Counted from the first letter of the stretch, positions 15,415 through 23,986 are shown. The stretch is 64,000 nucleotides of DNA from an uncultured Candidatus Melainabacteria bacterium (GCA_934757275.1 CAKVLN010000004.1:1-64000); one strand, 5' to 3'. Notes: generated by a model not told the origin, from the letters alone. Made by a program: numbers and translations.

Positions 15415-16209
15415 TTATTTCTCTCTTTTGTAATAATAAACCAATTCTTTTGTTGTATCTAATGCTTGCCCGCCTTTATTAAATAGCTTTATGCCTAAGC
15501 CAATTTTGGCAAGACGATACATTATACTAACTTTAAGAACTTCTAAACCATATTTGCATGAACGAACAAAATTTATTGAAGATGCCTCTGCAAAATATTT
15601 TGTAGGACAAGAAATTTCACCTATCTTATAGTTGTTATAAAGAATTAAAGCCAACATTTCGTTATCAAAAATAAAATCGTCGCTACAATCTTCTAACGGT
15701 AGCTTTTCTAAGATTTCTCTGGTAAAACCTCTAAACCCAGTGTGATATTCTGATAACTTCTCGCCAATCACAAAATTTTCAAACTCTGTCAAGAACCTGT
15801 TTGAAACATACTTATAAAGTGGCATACCGCCTTTTAGAGCAGAATGTCCCAACATACGAGAAGCAATCACTGCATCATACTCCCCAAACGCCATCATTGA
15901 CGCCATTGCAGGAACAAGCTTTGGTGTATATTGATAATCTGGGTGGAGCATAATAACAATATCAGCACCAGCCTTTAAAGCGGCACGATAACAAGATTTT
16001 TGATTTGCTCCATAACCTTTATTTTTTTCGTGAACAATTGTAGTAATATTAAGCGTTTTTGCAACTTCCTTCGTTTCATCAGAAGAGAAATCGTCGACAA
16101 GAATAATCTCGTCGACGAAATTTTGATAAATCTCATTATAAGTCTTTTCTAAAGTCTTTTCTGCATTGTAAGCAGGCATAATTACTACAACTTTTTTGTT
16201 GTTAATCAT
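15415..16209 (-). CDS. Family 2 glycosyltransferase, dolichol-phosphate-mannose-synthase-like
   Basis: 264 residues. A GT-A fold is shown by VVIMPAYNAEKTLEKTY at the N-terminus, EIILVDDFSSDETKEVA, and the metal-binding region MLHPDYQYTP, where the usual DxD is replaced by HPD as in some DPM1-like enzymes. EYHTGFRGFTREIL follows. No multi-spanning anchor is seen. It would move a sugar from a nucleotide donor to a lipid or glycan. It lies between hpf and rdgB, so its pathway is not shown by context. Confidence 0.88.
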   Translation of the reverse strand: MINNKKVVVIMPAYNAEKTLEKTYNEIYQNFVDEIILVDDFSSDETKEVAKTLNITTIVHEKNKGYGANQKSCYRAALKAGADIVIMLHPDYQYTPKLVPAMASMMAFGEYDAVIASRMLGHSALKGGMPLYKYVSNRFLTEFENFVIGEKLSEYHTGFRGFTREILEKLPLEDCSDDFIFDNEMLALILYNNYKIGEISCPTKYFAEASSINFVRSCKYGLEVLKVSIMYRLAKIGLGIKLFNKGGQALDTTKELVYYYKREK

Positions 16210-16224
16210 TTTTTAACCTGAATA

Positions 16225-16581
16225 CTAGCTTTCTACTGCTTCTTCTTTAACATCTGTGTTTCTGATGGTTTCTTTACTGCCAGCTGATAAAGCTTTGTCT
16301 TTGAATTTTTGAACTTGTCTAGACAACTTGTCAGCAAGCAAGTCAATACTTGCATACATTGATTCCGCAGACTCTTCACAGTGAACAACACCTGTGTTCA
16401 TCTTGCATGCAACTTCTGCTACGTGTTTGCCAGTTGCAGCTGGATTTTTAATCACAGAAAGAACCACATCAATACCTGTAATTTGATCATAGTGATTTGC
16501 TACCTTGCCAATTTTTTCTTTTACATAAGCTTTGATAGCATCTGTAATCTCAATGTTTTTACCGTTAACGTGTATATGCAT
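16225..16581 (-). CDS. hpf: Ribosome hibernation promoting factor (short form)
   Basis: 118 residues, starting MHIHVNGKNIEITDAIKAYVKEKI, with HVAEVACKMNTG and SMYASIDLLADKLSRQVQKFKDK, as in the HPF/RaiA/LrtA N-terminal domain. It inactivates ribosomes in stationary phase. Cyanobacterial LrtA and most Gram-positive HPFs carry a second, dimerising domain of about 60 residues; it is absent here. An excellent TTAGGAGGTGTAA precedes the ATG. It seems to lead the hpf-glycosyltransferase-rdgB run. Confidence 0.93.
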   Translation of the reverse strand: MHIHVNGKNIEITDAIKAYVKEKIGKVANHYDQITGIDVVLSVIKNPAATGKHVAEVACKMNTGVVHCEESAESMYASIDLLADKLSRQVQKFKDKALSAGSKETIRNTDVKEEAVES

Positions 16582-16654
16582 TTACACCTCCTAATGTACT
16601 ACCTTACTATTGTACAACATTTAAACTAATTTTTAAAGTACCTAACTTACAAAA

Positions 16655-16870
16655 TTATTCTAAAATTTGTGGTAGTTCAACATTTGGAGTGCCAATTGTT
16701 CTAACAAGTTCCAAAACTGCTGCCTTCATTTGGCATCTTTGTGCAGTTGCGCTGAAGAAATCGCTATAAAAACAACCTTCACATACACAACCTCTTTTAT
16801 AACATTCTAATGCAGTAGGCGTCCATCTTTTTACAGCAATAGCTCTCCCCATATCACGACTCTTGAACAC
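16655..16870 (-). CDS. Small cysteine-rich protein of unknown function
   Basis: 71 residues from GTG 16868-16870, chosen because GGGAGGA stands 5 bp upstream. The central motif CYKRGCVCEGCFYSDFF (four Cys) and a fifth Cys in QRCQMK suggest a zinc or iron-sulphur site. A TPTALECY-like helix precedes it and VLELVRTIGTP follows. The compact pattern resembles small nucleic-acid-binding zinc proteins, but the function is unknown. It has its own transcript, upstream of hpf on the same strand. Confidence 0.7.
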   Translation of the reverse strand: MFKSRDMGRAIAVKRWTPTALECYKRGCVCEGCFYSDFFSATAQRCQMKAAVLELVRTIGTPNVELPQILE

Positions 16871-17059
16871 TTATTCCTCCCGAAAATTATATTTTATTTG
16901 TGATTAATTCTTTTTTACATTTTGTTAAGGCTCTCAATCCCTAACCCCTACTTCTATTATATGGGTTAAGAGCGCATTTACAAGACACAAGAGGCTAATT
17001 GTAACGATTTCTTAAAATATTGCATTTTCTTGTAACTATTGCTATTGCGCCATTCTAGA

Positions 17060-17180
17060 CATGCTAAACCTTCATGATTACATGGTTATAGCGATTTGAA
17101 CCATGCTTAACCCATGCCATGAGCATGTTTGCATGTCTTTAATTTAGGGTTAAGTTTTGTAACGAAGTTGGCATGTCATG
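17060..17180. other. CATG-dense non-coding block
   Basis: Ten CATG tetramers occur in 121 bp (17060, 17073, 17081, 17102, 17113, 17118, 17124, 17132, 17172, 17177). Fewer than one is expected for this base composition. CTTAACCC (17106-17113) and GGGTTAAG (17147-17154) form an 8-bp inverted repeat enclosing four of them. The surrounding 16871-17325 gap holds no gene I can support, and two TGTAAC hexamers (17000, 17031). Confidence 0.6.
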
Positions 17181-17325
17181 GAAAAATTCATTTCCGCAAG
17201 TAGTAGGTCAAGCACTGCCTGACAATAACTCTACAAATTAAAAATTAAAATGCGTTTACTTTTCAAAAATTACCCTTAAAAATATACAGACGACCAATTC
17301 TTTTAACAAACGAAAGAAAAATAAT

Positions 17326-18108
17326 ATGACTATGAAAAAATTATTGAGCATATTTTTAATGTTAATCTTTGTATTTCCTGCCTTTGGCGCAACCTTTCAA
17401 GGTGGCGTTGCAGAGCAAGGCACAGGAACTTCTAGCCGTATCATAGATAAACAAACAGGGCAAGGCGTGGGTGGTGCAAATATTCATTTACCAAAACAAA
17501 ATTATTCAACGAGAACCGACAAAGAGGGTTATTTTGAGCTTGATACACAAATTAATGGTCCAAGTATCATGTCTGTGCAAAAAGAGAACTACAAGCCATT
17601 TACAATGACTATAAATGACAAAACGCTCAACGCACCGATTGTCGTTGGAATTGAAAAATCAAACGCCTCTGGTCAAGCCATTGACACAAACATGTATCAT
17701 TTAGGAGATAACAATTTTTCTGAACTTTCTGCCAATGCTGGCGAATTTAACATGCAATCGATTGGACCTTTTTACACAAAAAGTTTTACGCTCCGCAATA
17801 TCAACATTGCAAAACCTGTATATTTAGTCATAGGTTCAATCATAGGTATTGATACCGCTATGGCACGCTCTATGGGACAAAATCGTATACCAAATGCGTT
17901 TGCCTCACCGCCAGAGGTTTATTTTAACGGCAACAAAATTTCAGAAATTCAGCTCAACGGAGATGGACAGAGAATAAAGCTGCCACCGAATTTAATCAGA
18001 AAAAATCAAGTCAACGAAATCACCATCAGAACAGGGCGCAACCTTATGCAAACTGCCTACATCGATTATGATGATATTGAGTTTATGAATTTGATTATTG
18101 AAAACTAA
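17326..18108 (+). CDS. Secreted protein with carboxypeptidase-regulatory-like domain
   Basis: 260 residues. A signal peptide covers about residues 1-22 (MTMKKLLSIFLMLIFVFPAFG). Residues 36-110 look like a carboxypeptidase-regulatory-like beta-sandwich: SRIIDKQTGQGVGGANIHLP, then TRTDKEGYFELDT. The C-terminal 120 residues hold a second beta-rich part with PPEVYFNGNKISEIQLNGDGQ and NEITIRTG, likely carbohydrate- or protein-binding. It would act at the envelope or outside. No strong ribosome binding site is visible. It converges with proC. Confidence 0.8.
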   Translation: MTMKKLLSIFLMLIFVFPAFGATFQGGVAEQGTGTSSRIIDKQTGQGVGGANIHLPKQNYSTRTDKEGYFELDTQINGPSIMSVQKENYKPFTMTINDKTLNAPIVVGIEKSNASGQAIDTNMYHLGDNNFSELSANAGEFNMQSIGPFYTKSFTLRNINIAKPVYLVIGSIIGIDTAMARSMGQNRIPNAFASPPEVYFNGNKISEIQLNGDGQRIKLPPNLIRKNQVNEITIRTGRNLMQTAYIDYDDIEFMNLIIEN

Positions 18109-18109
18109 A

Positions 18110-18138
18110 AAAATAAGCCAACTTTTTAAGCTTATTTT
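18110..18138. terminator. Shared terminator of two convergent genes
   Basis: AAAATAAGC and GCTTATTTT pair around an 11-nt loop, with A and T runs outside. It overlaps the last codon of proC and can end both transcripts. Confidence 0.65.
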
Positions 18139-18944
18139 CCCAAAGCATGAGCCTTTTCAGTTGTGCTTTTAATTACATCATAGAAAAGTTTTTCAGTATC
18201 ATTTTCGTCCATGCAATCAACACCAACACGAGTACAGCCACCTTTTGTTGCAACATTTGCAATCAATTCCTCCATCGGAATTTCACGATGTAAAGCCATT
18301 TTTGCAGAGCCTATTGCAGTTTGAATACTTAACAACAAAGATTTTTCATAATCCAAACCTAATTTTTCACCAGCTCTTGCAATTTCGTTTATAACTTTGT
18401 AGAAGAAAGCAGGACCTGAACCAGAGATAGCAGTCACGATATCAATTTGTGCCTCGTTATCTACAACAATGCATTTTCCGATAGTTGAAAGAAGTTCTTT
18501 AATATATTCCAAATCTTCTTTTTTAGCGTTTTTACCGCCAACCATACCGCTCATACCTTCACCAACAAGGGCTGGAGTGTTTGGCATTACTCTTATAACT
18601 CTTGTACCTTCTGGCAAGCCAGCCTCTAATTTTGTGGTTGTCACACCAGCAGCAATAGACACAACAAGTTTTTCTGAAGTAATGTATGGTGAAATTTCTG
18701 CTAACACACCCTCTACTTGATTAGGCTTAGTTGCAATAAACACCGTGTTTACAGAGTTTGCCAATTCTTTATTATCAGAAATAACCTTAATTCCAAGAAG
18801 TTTTGATTTCTCTTCTAGAGTATCTTTTTCTGCTTGAGTTGCAATCAATTCTTCTGGTTTTGCAAAACCAGTTTTGATAAGCCCTTTAATAATTGCGCTA
18901 GCCATTTTACCAGCACCAACAAAGCCGATTTTATAATTAGTCAT
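18132..18944 (-). CDS. proC: Pyrroline-5-carboxylate reductase
   Basis: 270 residues. The N-terminal NAD(P)-binding motif IGFVGAGKMASAIIKGL, then FIATKPNQV, VVSIAAGVTT, RVMPNTPALVGEGMSG, and the C-terminal signature region AISGSGPAFFYKVI and ATKGGCTRVGVD are all present. It performs the last step of proline synthesis. AGAGGTGATTTAGA precedes the ATG. It lies 22 bp downstream of metG, probably in one transcript. Confidence 0.97.
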   Translation of the reverse strand: MTNYKIGFVGAGKMASAIIKGLIKTGFAKPEELIATQAEKDTLEEKSKLLGIKVISDNKELANSVNTVFIATKPNQVEGVLAEISPYITSEKLVVSIAAGVTTTKLEAGLPEGTRVIRVMPNTPALVGEGMSGMVGGKNAKKEDLEYIKELLSTIGKCIVVDNEAQIDIVTAISGSGPAFFYKVINEIARAGEKLGLDYEKSLLLSIQTAIGSAKMALHREIPMEELIANVATKGGCTRVGVDCMDENDTEKLFYDVIKSTTEKAHALGK

Positions 18945-18966
18945 TCTAAATCACCTCTTCTTCAAT

Positions 18967-20520
18967 CTACTTCTTTTTGTCAGCCAATTCACTATCCATT
19001 CTCAAAAAGACTGGCTTAATGTTTTCTTTATCAATCAAGTGTCCAGCTTTCAAGCTATCGCAAGTGATATCGTCTAATTTGATATTCAAATCGTAAGACA
19101 ACTGTTCTGACATTGCTTGCGCAATATTTGGACAATAAGGATAAATTAATGATGCAATTACAGTCATCACCTGTAAAACGTTAGTTAAAACTACGCCGCA
19201 TCTTTCCATTTGACCTTCTTTTGCCAAAGTCCAAGGTGCATTATCAGTAACGTATTTATTAGTAATGTCAACCAATTCAATTATTTTTTGAGCTGCTTCT
19301 TGAACTTCAAAATAATCAAAGTGGTGTTTTACTGCCTTAACTGTTTCCAACGCTTTTTCTGCCAATTCATTTTGTCCTAGAAATTCTGGTTTAATATCAC
19401 CATCAAAATACTTAACAAGCATTGAAAGAGTTCTGTTCAACAAGTTACCCATTGAGTTTGCAAGATGAGCATTAACTTTTTCTTTAAAATCTTCATCAGA
19501 ATAGTTGCCATCTTTGCCACAAGGTGCTGCAGACGCCATATAATATCTGAATGGGTCTGGCATATCTAAATTGAAAGCTTCCAATACACTTGTTGGTGAA
19601 ATCACATTACCCAAAGATTTTGACATTTTTGTTTGGTCAATTGTAATCCAACCGTGCGCCAAAATATGTTTAGGCAAAGGTAAATCTAATGCCATCAAAA
19701 TTGCCAACCAGTAAATACTGTGGAATTTTAAAATGTCTTTACCGATAACTTGAACATCAGCAGGCCAAAGTTTTTCAAACTTTTCATCACTTCCATCTGG
19801 GTCATAACCGATTGCAGTAATATAGTTTGAAAGTGCATCAATCCAAACATAAATAACTTGTGATGGGTCGTCTAATACTGGAATACCCCAGCTTACATTT
19901 GTATTAACACGAGAAACTGAAATGTCTTCAATATTTTCCAATTGATTCAAAACCTCATTTGCTCTAAATGCAGGAATAATGAAATCAGGGTTTGTCTTAA
20001 TGTGCTTAATAATCGCATCTTTATATTTTGTTAGTTTGAAGAAATAGTTTTCTTCTTCAACAACTTCTGGTTTCTTTTGGTGATCTGGACAAAGTCCATC
20101 TTCTGTCAAATCTTTTTCACTCAAAAAAGCTTCACAACCAGCACAGTAAAGACCTGTGTAAGAATGTTTATAAATATCCCCTTTTTCAACAAGTTTTTTG
20201 AAAATCTTTTGTACAACTTTTTCGTGTTGCTCATCGGTTGTTCTGATAAATTGAGAATAATCAATTCCTAGAGCCTTCCACGCATCTTTAAATTTTTGAG
20301 CATTCATATCGCAAAATTCTTTTGGAGAAATTCCTTTTTCTGCAGATGTTTTTTGAATTTTGATACCGTGTTCGTCAGTACCAGTAAGCATGTAAGTATC
20401 TTCACATCTTTGTGTATAATGTCTGTAAATAACATCTGTAAGTATCTTTTCGTAAGCGTGACCAATGTGTGGAGCGCCGTTTACATAATCAATTGCTGTT
20501 GTCGTATAAAATTTTGCCAT
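18967..20520 (-). CDS. metG: Methionyl-tRNA synthetase
   Basis: 517 residues. Class I synthetase with the HIGH motif as PHIGHAYEK (near residue 17) and KMSKS as TKMSKSLGNVI (near residue 300). It has a single Cys-rich zinc knuckle in the connective peptide: YCAGCEAFLSEKDL then GLCPDH, where the fourth ligand may be His. DEHGIKIQ and DALSNYITAIGY also fit MetRS. The C-terminal EMAPII-like dimerisation domain found in some MetRS is absent, as in most short forms. TAAGAGGATT precedes the ATG. Confidence 0.97.
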   Translation of the reverse strand: MAKFYTTTAIDYVNGAPHIGHAYEKILTDVIYRHYTQRCEDTYMLTGTDEHGIKIQKTSAEKGISPKEFCDMNAQKFKDAWKALGIDYSQFIRTTDEQHEKVVQKIFKKLVEKGDIYKHSYTGLYCAGCEAFLSEKDLTEDGLCPDHQKKPEVVEEENYFFKLTKYKDAIIKHIKTNPDFIIPAFRANEVLNQLENIEDISVSRVNTNVSWGIPVLDDPSQVIYVWIDALSNYITAIGYDPDGSDEKFEKLWPADVQVIGKDILKFHSIYWLAILMALDLPLPKHILAHGWITIDQTKMSKSLGNVISPTSVLEAFNLDMPDPFRYYMASAAPCGKDGNYSDEDFKEKVNAHLANSMGNLLNRTLSMLVKYFDGDIKPEFLGQNELAEKALETVKAVKHHFDYFEVQEAAQKIIELVDITNKYVTDNAPWTLAKEGQMERCGVVLTNVLQVMTVIASLIYPYCPNIAQAMSEQLSYDLNIKLDDITCDSLKAGHLIDKENIKPVFLRMDSELADKKK

Positions 20521-20623
20521 ATCTTAATCCTCTTATTCTTCAATGATAAAACGATTATAGCATAAAAGAGATTAAAGAAAGATTATTTATGATATAATAT
20601 ACTCTGACAGATAGGAGAGAATT

Positions 20624-22885
20624 ATGTTAAAAAGAGAACCAAGCTGTGATTTAGAAAAAGAGTTGTTCAAAAATGTTTTTGAAAAAACTCCTGATTATAT
20701 AAAAAATTCTGATTTATTAAACTTTGACAACGAAGGTGAATTTACTTTTACACTAAAAAAAGCACATCTTTACCCACATTCAGAAGAAAACCCAGAAGGC
20801 TTAAACCTTCTTGAGTGGTTTGCAAATTATTCAAAAGAGGCAAAGGTTTCAACTGCAGGAATTAGAGGGCCTCAAAACATCTTGTTCCCACAAGATACAA
20901 GATTCCCAATCAATTTAGTTGGTATTGTACTTGCAACATTAGCAAAAGCACTTGTTGCTCGTGAAAAATATGAAGGCAAACAAATCTTAAAACTTGTTGG
21001 TAGCGAAGTACGTTACAACTCTGCATTATATCTTGATGCAATCGCTCGTATTCAAGCTGCACAAGGAATTAAAACACTTACACCAAAAGAAAGAAAAACT
21101 ATTCCTATATGGTTGGCATCATTCCTAGCCTTCAAACTTGATTTAGTTGGCGGAGAATACATCACTTCTAGCCACGGCATTTCTGTTAAAACTGCAACAA
21201 AAGATTTGAACTCACAAGGCAGCCAATACTTGCCAGAAGAGTCTTTAGAATTTGTAAACAAAATTCAAGAAATCTTCAATACAGTTGAAAGAGATGGCTC
21301 TTACGAAATCAAAATTGCAGCTAAAAATGATGCACTAATTGACGAAGAAATCATGTCAAAACTTAATGACGGTATTGATTTGTACGTTGAATACTTGAAA
21401 TCTGGCGTAGCACAAAATTTGGAAAGCGTTAAGAAAATGAAATCAAAACTTTTCGTTGAATGCGTTGGCGGTTGTGCTTACAGAACCTTGAGCCGTGTGC
21501 TTGAAAAGTTAGGTATTCAGGACAAATACATTTGGAACAACATTGAGGAAGATCCATTTTTCCACTCAATCGGTAAATACGATACCGACCCTAAAGGTAA
21601 CAAATGTTTTTACGATTATTCTGTAGACGCAACTGTTTTGGCAAAAAGACCAAATGGCGAAAAATTCTTCCCTGTAATCGAATCTTTGCATTATGAAAAA
21701 GTTCTTGCTGATTATCCATTAGGAACAGTCGTTTTAATTACAGACCCTGACCACGACAGATTGACAGTTTGCCAAATTGAGGCAATTGGTAATGAACCAA
21801 TGCTAGAAGATTACGGCATTTCTTATATCAAGCTTAATGAAAGCAGAATTTTGACAGTATATAGCGCAAACCAAGCTTTCTTAATGCTTATGAACTACCG
21901 TGTTAAACAACTTAAAGCTCATGGCAAGTTCAAAAATCACCCTAGATTTATGATTAAAACTACCGCATCAGCTCTTAGCTGGGACGAATGGGCAAAAGCT
22001 CACGGCATCAAGGTTGTTAACGTTCCTGTTGGTTTCAAAGAAATTGCCAACATTATGAAAAAAGTTGAATTACAACTTAAAAACAACCCAGAAAAAGAAG
22101 TAGTTGTTGATGATGTATTTGGAAATTCTATCAACTTAGGCGTTCAACCTAGATTGATTTTCGGTGGCGAAGAATCTGGCGGTATGATTATGGGTTCAGA
22201 AGATTTAATCGAATCTTTAGCTGGCAGAAAAGCAATCGCAATGAGAGAAAAGAGTGCAACAGAAGCTATCATAGTAGCCTCTGCTCTTGCTTCAAAATTG
22301 GAAGAAGACAACAAAACTCTTTCAGAATACTTAGTTGAAATTTTTGATGAAAACAACATTATTGCTAAATATGATGTTAGAGAAGATATCGCTTATTACA
22401 ACGAATCTGAACCAGACATAGAAAAACTTAAACTTGCGAAAGTTGAAGGCGAAAAACAAAGAACTAAAAACGATTTGTTCTATTTATCACTTGCAATTGC
22501 AGTAAGAGAAGGTATTGCAGACATTGAGGCAGTTAAAAAAGTTCTTAATGGTGCGTTCGCAGAACTTGATTTCAACAACTTAAAAGCAGTTAAGTTTGTT
22601 GGTGATGGTACTTATTTAGAATTTTCTGATAAGTATGTTGAAATCAGACCTTCTGGTACAGACGCTAAAACAAAAGCTTATGCTGGCGGTGAAAACTTAG
22701 AAATGATTGAAAAATTCTCAAGAGTTCTAGGCAACTACTCTGGCGACAGAACAGAATTGCATAAAGAACTAATTTCTGAAGAGTTCTACGAAAATTCTAA
22801 AGAAAAAGCACTTGATTATTATTTGCAATTTGTAGAAAAAGACGCAAATAACGAAGTATTTGTAATTCCAGAATACAAATTTTAG
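20624..22885 (+). CDS. Divergent phosphoglucomutase/phosphomannomutase family protein
   Basis: 753 residues, much longer than the usual 450-580. Key loops are present but altered: STAGIRG (residues 76-82); the phosphoserine loop is TSSHGISVKT (residues 181-190, Ser183 expected to be phosphorylated) instead of TASHNP; the metal loop is DPDHDR instead of DGDADR; the sugar loop GGEESGG and the phosphate loop RPSGTD are canonical. It should interconvert hexose 1- and 6-phosphates or a related sugar. Extra length lies at the N-terminus and between domains. GATAGGAGAGAATT precedes the ATG, and TATAAT-type sequence lies upstream. Confidence 0.85.
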   Translation: MLKREPSCDLEKELFKNVFEKTPDYIKNSDLLNFDNEGEFTFTLKKAHLYPHSEENPEGLNLLEWFANYSKEAKVSTAGIRGPQNILFPQDTRFPINLVGIVLATLAKALVAREKYEGKQILKLVGSEVRYNSALYLDAIARIQAAQGIKTLTPKERKTIPIWLASFLAFKLDLVGGEYITSSHGISVKTATKDLNSQGSQYLPEESLEFVNKIQEIFNTVERDGSYEIKIAAKNDALIDEEIMSKLNDGIDLYVEYLKSGVAQNLESVKKMKSKLFVECVGGCAYRTLSRVLEKLGIQDKYIWNNIEEDPFFHSIGKYDTDPKGNKCFYDYSVDATVLAKRPNGEKFFPVIESLHYEKVLADYPLGTVVLITDPDHDRLTVCQIEAIGNEPMLEDYGISYIKLNESRILTVYSANQAFLMLMNYRVKQLKAHGKFKNHPRFMIKTTASALSWDEWAKAHGIKVVNVPVGFKEIANIMKKVELQLKNNPEKEVVVDDVFGNSINLGVQPRLIFGGEESGGMIMGSEDLIESLAGRKAIAMREKSATEAIIVASALASKLEEDNKTLSEYLVEIFDENNIIAKYDVREDIAYYNESEPDIEKLKLAKVEGEKQRTKNDLFYLSLAIAVREGIADIEAVKKVLNGAFAELDFNNLKAVKFVGDGTYLEFSDKYVEIRPSGTDAKTKAYAGGENLEMIEKFSRVLGNYSGDRTELHKELISEEFYENSKEKALDYYLQFVEKDANNEVFVIPEYKF

Positions 22886-22906
22886 TTAGAATTAAGCAAT
22901 TAGTAT

Positions 22907-22950
22907 AAAAAGCACTCTACATTTTTAATTTGCAGGGTGCTTTTTTATTT
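22907..22950 (+). terminator. Terminator after the phosphohexomutase gene
   Basis: AAAAGCACTCTACA pairs with TGCAGGGTGCTTTT (one mismatch and a G-U pair), followed by TTTATTT. Confidence 0.85.
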
Positions 22951-23004
22951 CTGTTCACATTTCTTCATAAAGTAAAAGTCAACAACCACAAACCTTTGAT
23001 AGCA

Positions 23005-23022
23005 TTTTTGTAACTTTTTGTA
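23005..23022 (-). promoter_or_regulatory. HLR1-like operator
   Basis: On the minus strand it reads GTTACAAA-AA-GTTACAAA, a full match to the HLR1 consensus of cyanobacteria. It lies 122 bp before the start of the two-gene small-protein unit at 23144. Activation or repression cannot be told, as the promoter is not clear. Confidence 0.65.
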
Positions 23023-23143
23023 ACGAATTGAGCTAAAACCCTAAAGTTTTTCAAAAAAATGTCGATAACTAATTTGTAAGCAAAAAGGAAATAAAAAAGC
23101 AAAAACAAAAATTGTGTATAGCAGTTGATTTAAGAGGTATGGT

Positions 23144-23317
23144 ATGGACGAACATGAAGCACTAATTGAATACTCAGAGATGACAACATTTAACTTCAAC
23201 TCAGAAGAGTTTCAAAAAGTAAAAAAGGATTATTTAGAATGTAAGAAGGCAGCAACAAACTTTGCTTGGCTTGTATCAAATTTCATCAGCAAATTTAAGC
23301 CTGAAAAAGATTGTTAA
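23144..23317 (+). CDS. 57-residue protein of unknown function
   Basis: A complete small gene from ATG 23144 to TAA 23317, with AAGAGG at good spacing. It starts MDEHEALIEYSEM and ends KPEKDC. The middle (FQKVKKDYLECKKAATNFAWLVSNFI) looks like an amphipathic helix. The stop codon is 9 bp from the next start, and that next gene's GGAG sits in the gap, so the two are probably co-transcribed. No family recognised. Confidence 0.7.
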   Translation: MDEHEALIEYSEMTTFNFNSEEFQKVKKDYLECKKAATNFAWLVSNFISKFKPEKDC

Positions 23318-23326
23318 GGAGTACTG

Positions 23327-23605
23327 ATGAACAAAAAAGATTTTCAAAACAAATGTTTTTCGCCAAATTGGATAGAAATTAATTTAGACGAAGTTAACAG
23401 TGAAGTCAATAAGGAGGTAACTAATTCAGACCAAACTTGTCCGCACATAATTAAGGAGGAACGCCTAGAGAACAAGCGACGTAAAGACTTAAATACATTA
23501 TTGAGAGAGCTTGACGAAATCAAGCAAAATATTGAGAAGGTTGCAGAAAAGCAACATAGATTGGCAAATCTTATGAGTTTTTATACAGGCGAATTTGCGC
23601 AGTAG
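23327..23605 (+). CDS. Small coiled-coil protein of unknown function
   Basis: 92 residues, start MNKKDFQNKCFSPNWIEINL. Residues 45-85 form a likely coiled coil (LNTLLRELDEIKQNIEKVAE). TTAAGGAGTACTG precedes the ATG. Second gene of the pair that begins at 23144, downstream of an HLR1-like site, and followed by a strong terminator. It could be a partner of the 57-residue protein; function unknown. Confidence 0.7.
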   Translation: MNKKDFQNKCFSPNWIEINLDEVNSEVNKEVTNSDQTCPHIIKEERLENKRRKDLNTLLRELDEIKQNIEKVAEKQHRLANLMSFYTGEFAQ

Positions 23606-23636
23606 GCTCGAGTAAAAGATACCAATAAAATTTGAA

Positions 23637-23669
23637 AAGAAGGCGGTAGTTATGAGATACCGCCTTCTT
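23637..23669 (+). terminator. Terminator of the small two-gene unit
   Basis: A perfect 12-bp stem AAGAAGGCGGTA/TACCGCCTTCTT with a 9-nt loop. Confidence 0.85.
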
Positions 23670-23676
23670 CGTATTT

Positions 23677-23705
23677 AACAATGGTGCAAGATTTGCACCA
23701 TTGTT
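23677..23705. terminator. Hairpin of the GGTGCAA/TTGCACC family
   Basis: A perfect 13-bp stem, AACAATGGTGCAA/TTGCACCATTGTT, with a 3-nt loop, immediately before the end of the convergent gene at 23710. It shares its core with hairpins at 12348 and 45309 and probably ends the 23710 gene's transcript. Confidence 0.75.
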
Positions 23706-23709
23706 TAAC

Positions 23710-23907
23710 TTAACCTCGTCTAATTACTGTCGCTAAAAGCTCGCCATAACTATTAAAGCAGCCACTAGTTTCTTTGATTTCATAAGTAACTTCGCTATCT
23801 TCTGCTTTTTCTTTTTTTGCGAATGCTTCTGCACTTTCCAAATCTTTAAATTCACCTGCCATATCAGGTTCAAAATATGATGGTTTGTCGATATAAACTT
23901 GATACAT
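23710..23907 (-). CDS. Small protein of unknown function
   Basis: 65 residues, start MYQVYIDKPSYFEPDMAGEFKDLESAEAFAKK, ending VIRRG. A beta-strand, helix, two-strand pattern suggests a small compact domain, and SAEAFAKK resembles the helix of SPOR-like or ferredoxin-like mini-folds. One Cys is present. TAGGAGGCAATT precedes the ATG. It is monocistronic between two hairpins and the secretion-ATPase-like gene. Confidence 0.7.
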   Translation of the reverse strand: MYQVYIDKPSYFEPDMAGEFKDLESAEAFAKKEKAEDSEVTYEIKETSGCFNSYGELLATVIRRG

Positions 23908-23986
23908 AATTGCCTCCTACAAGATTTTTATAGCACAAATTCTGTTTAGTATCAATTCTCTGTTTGTAAAAATTTGACAAGATAGT

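Noticed and set aside
16912..16930. HLR1-like site TTTACATT-TT-GTTAAGGC
   Set aside because: The second half deviates at two core positions; listed only as a near match.
16880..17325. tRNA or riboswitch in the long gaps (16.9-17.3 kb, 12.3-12.7 kb, 30.0-30.3 kb)
   Set aside because: No T-loop GTTCGA-type sequence or acceptor-stem pairing, and no recognisable riboswitch core was found.
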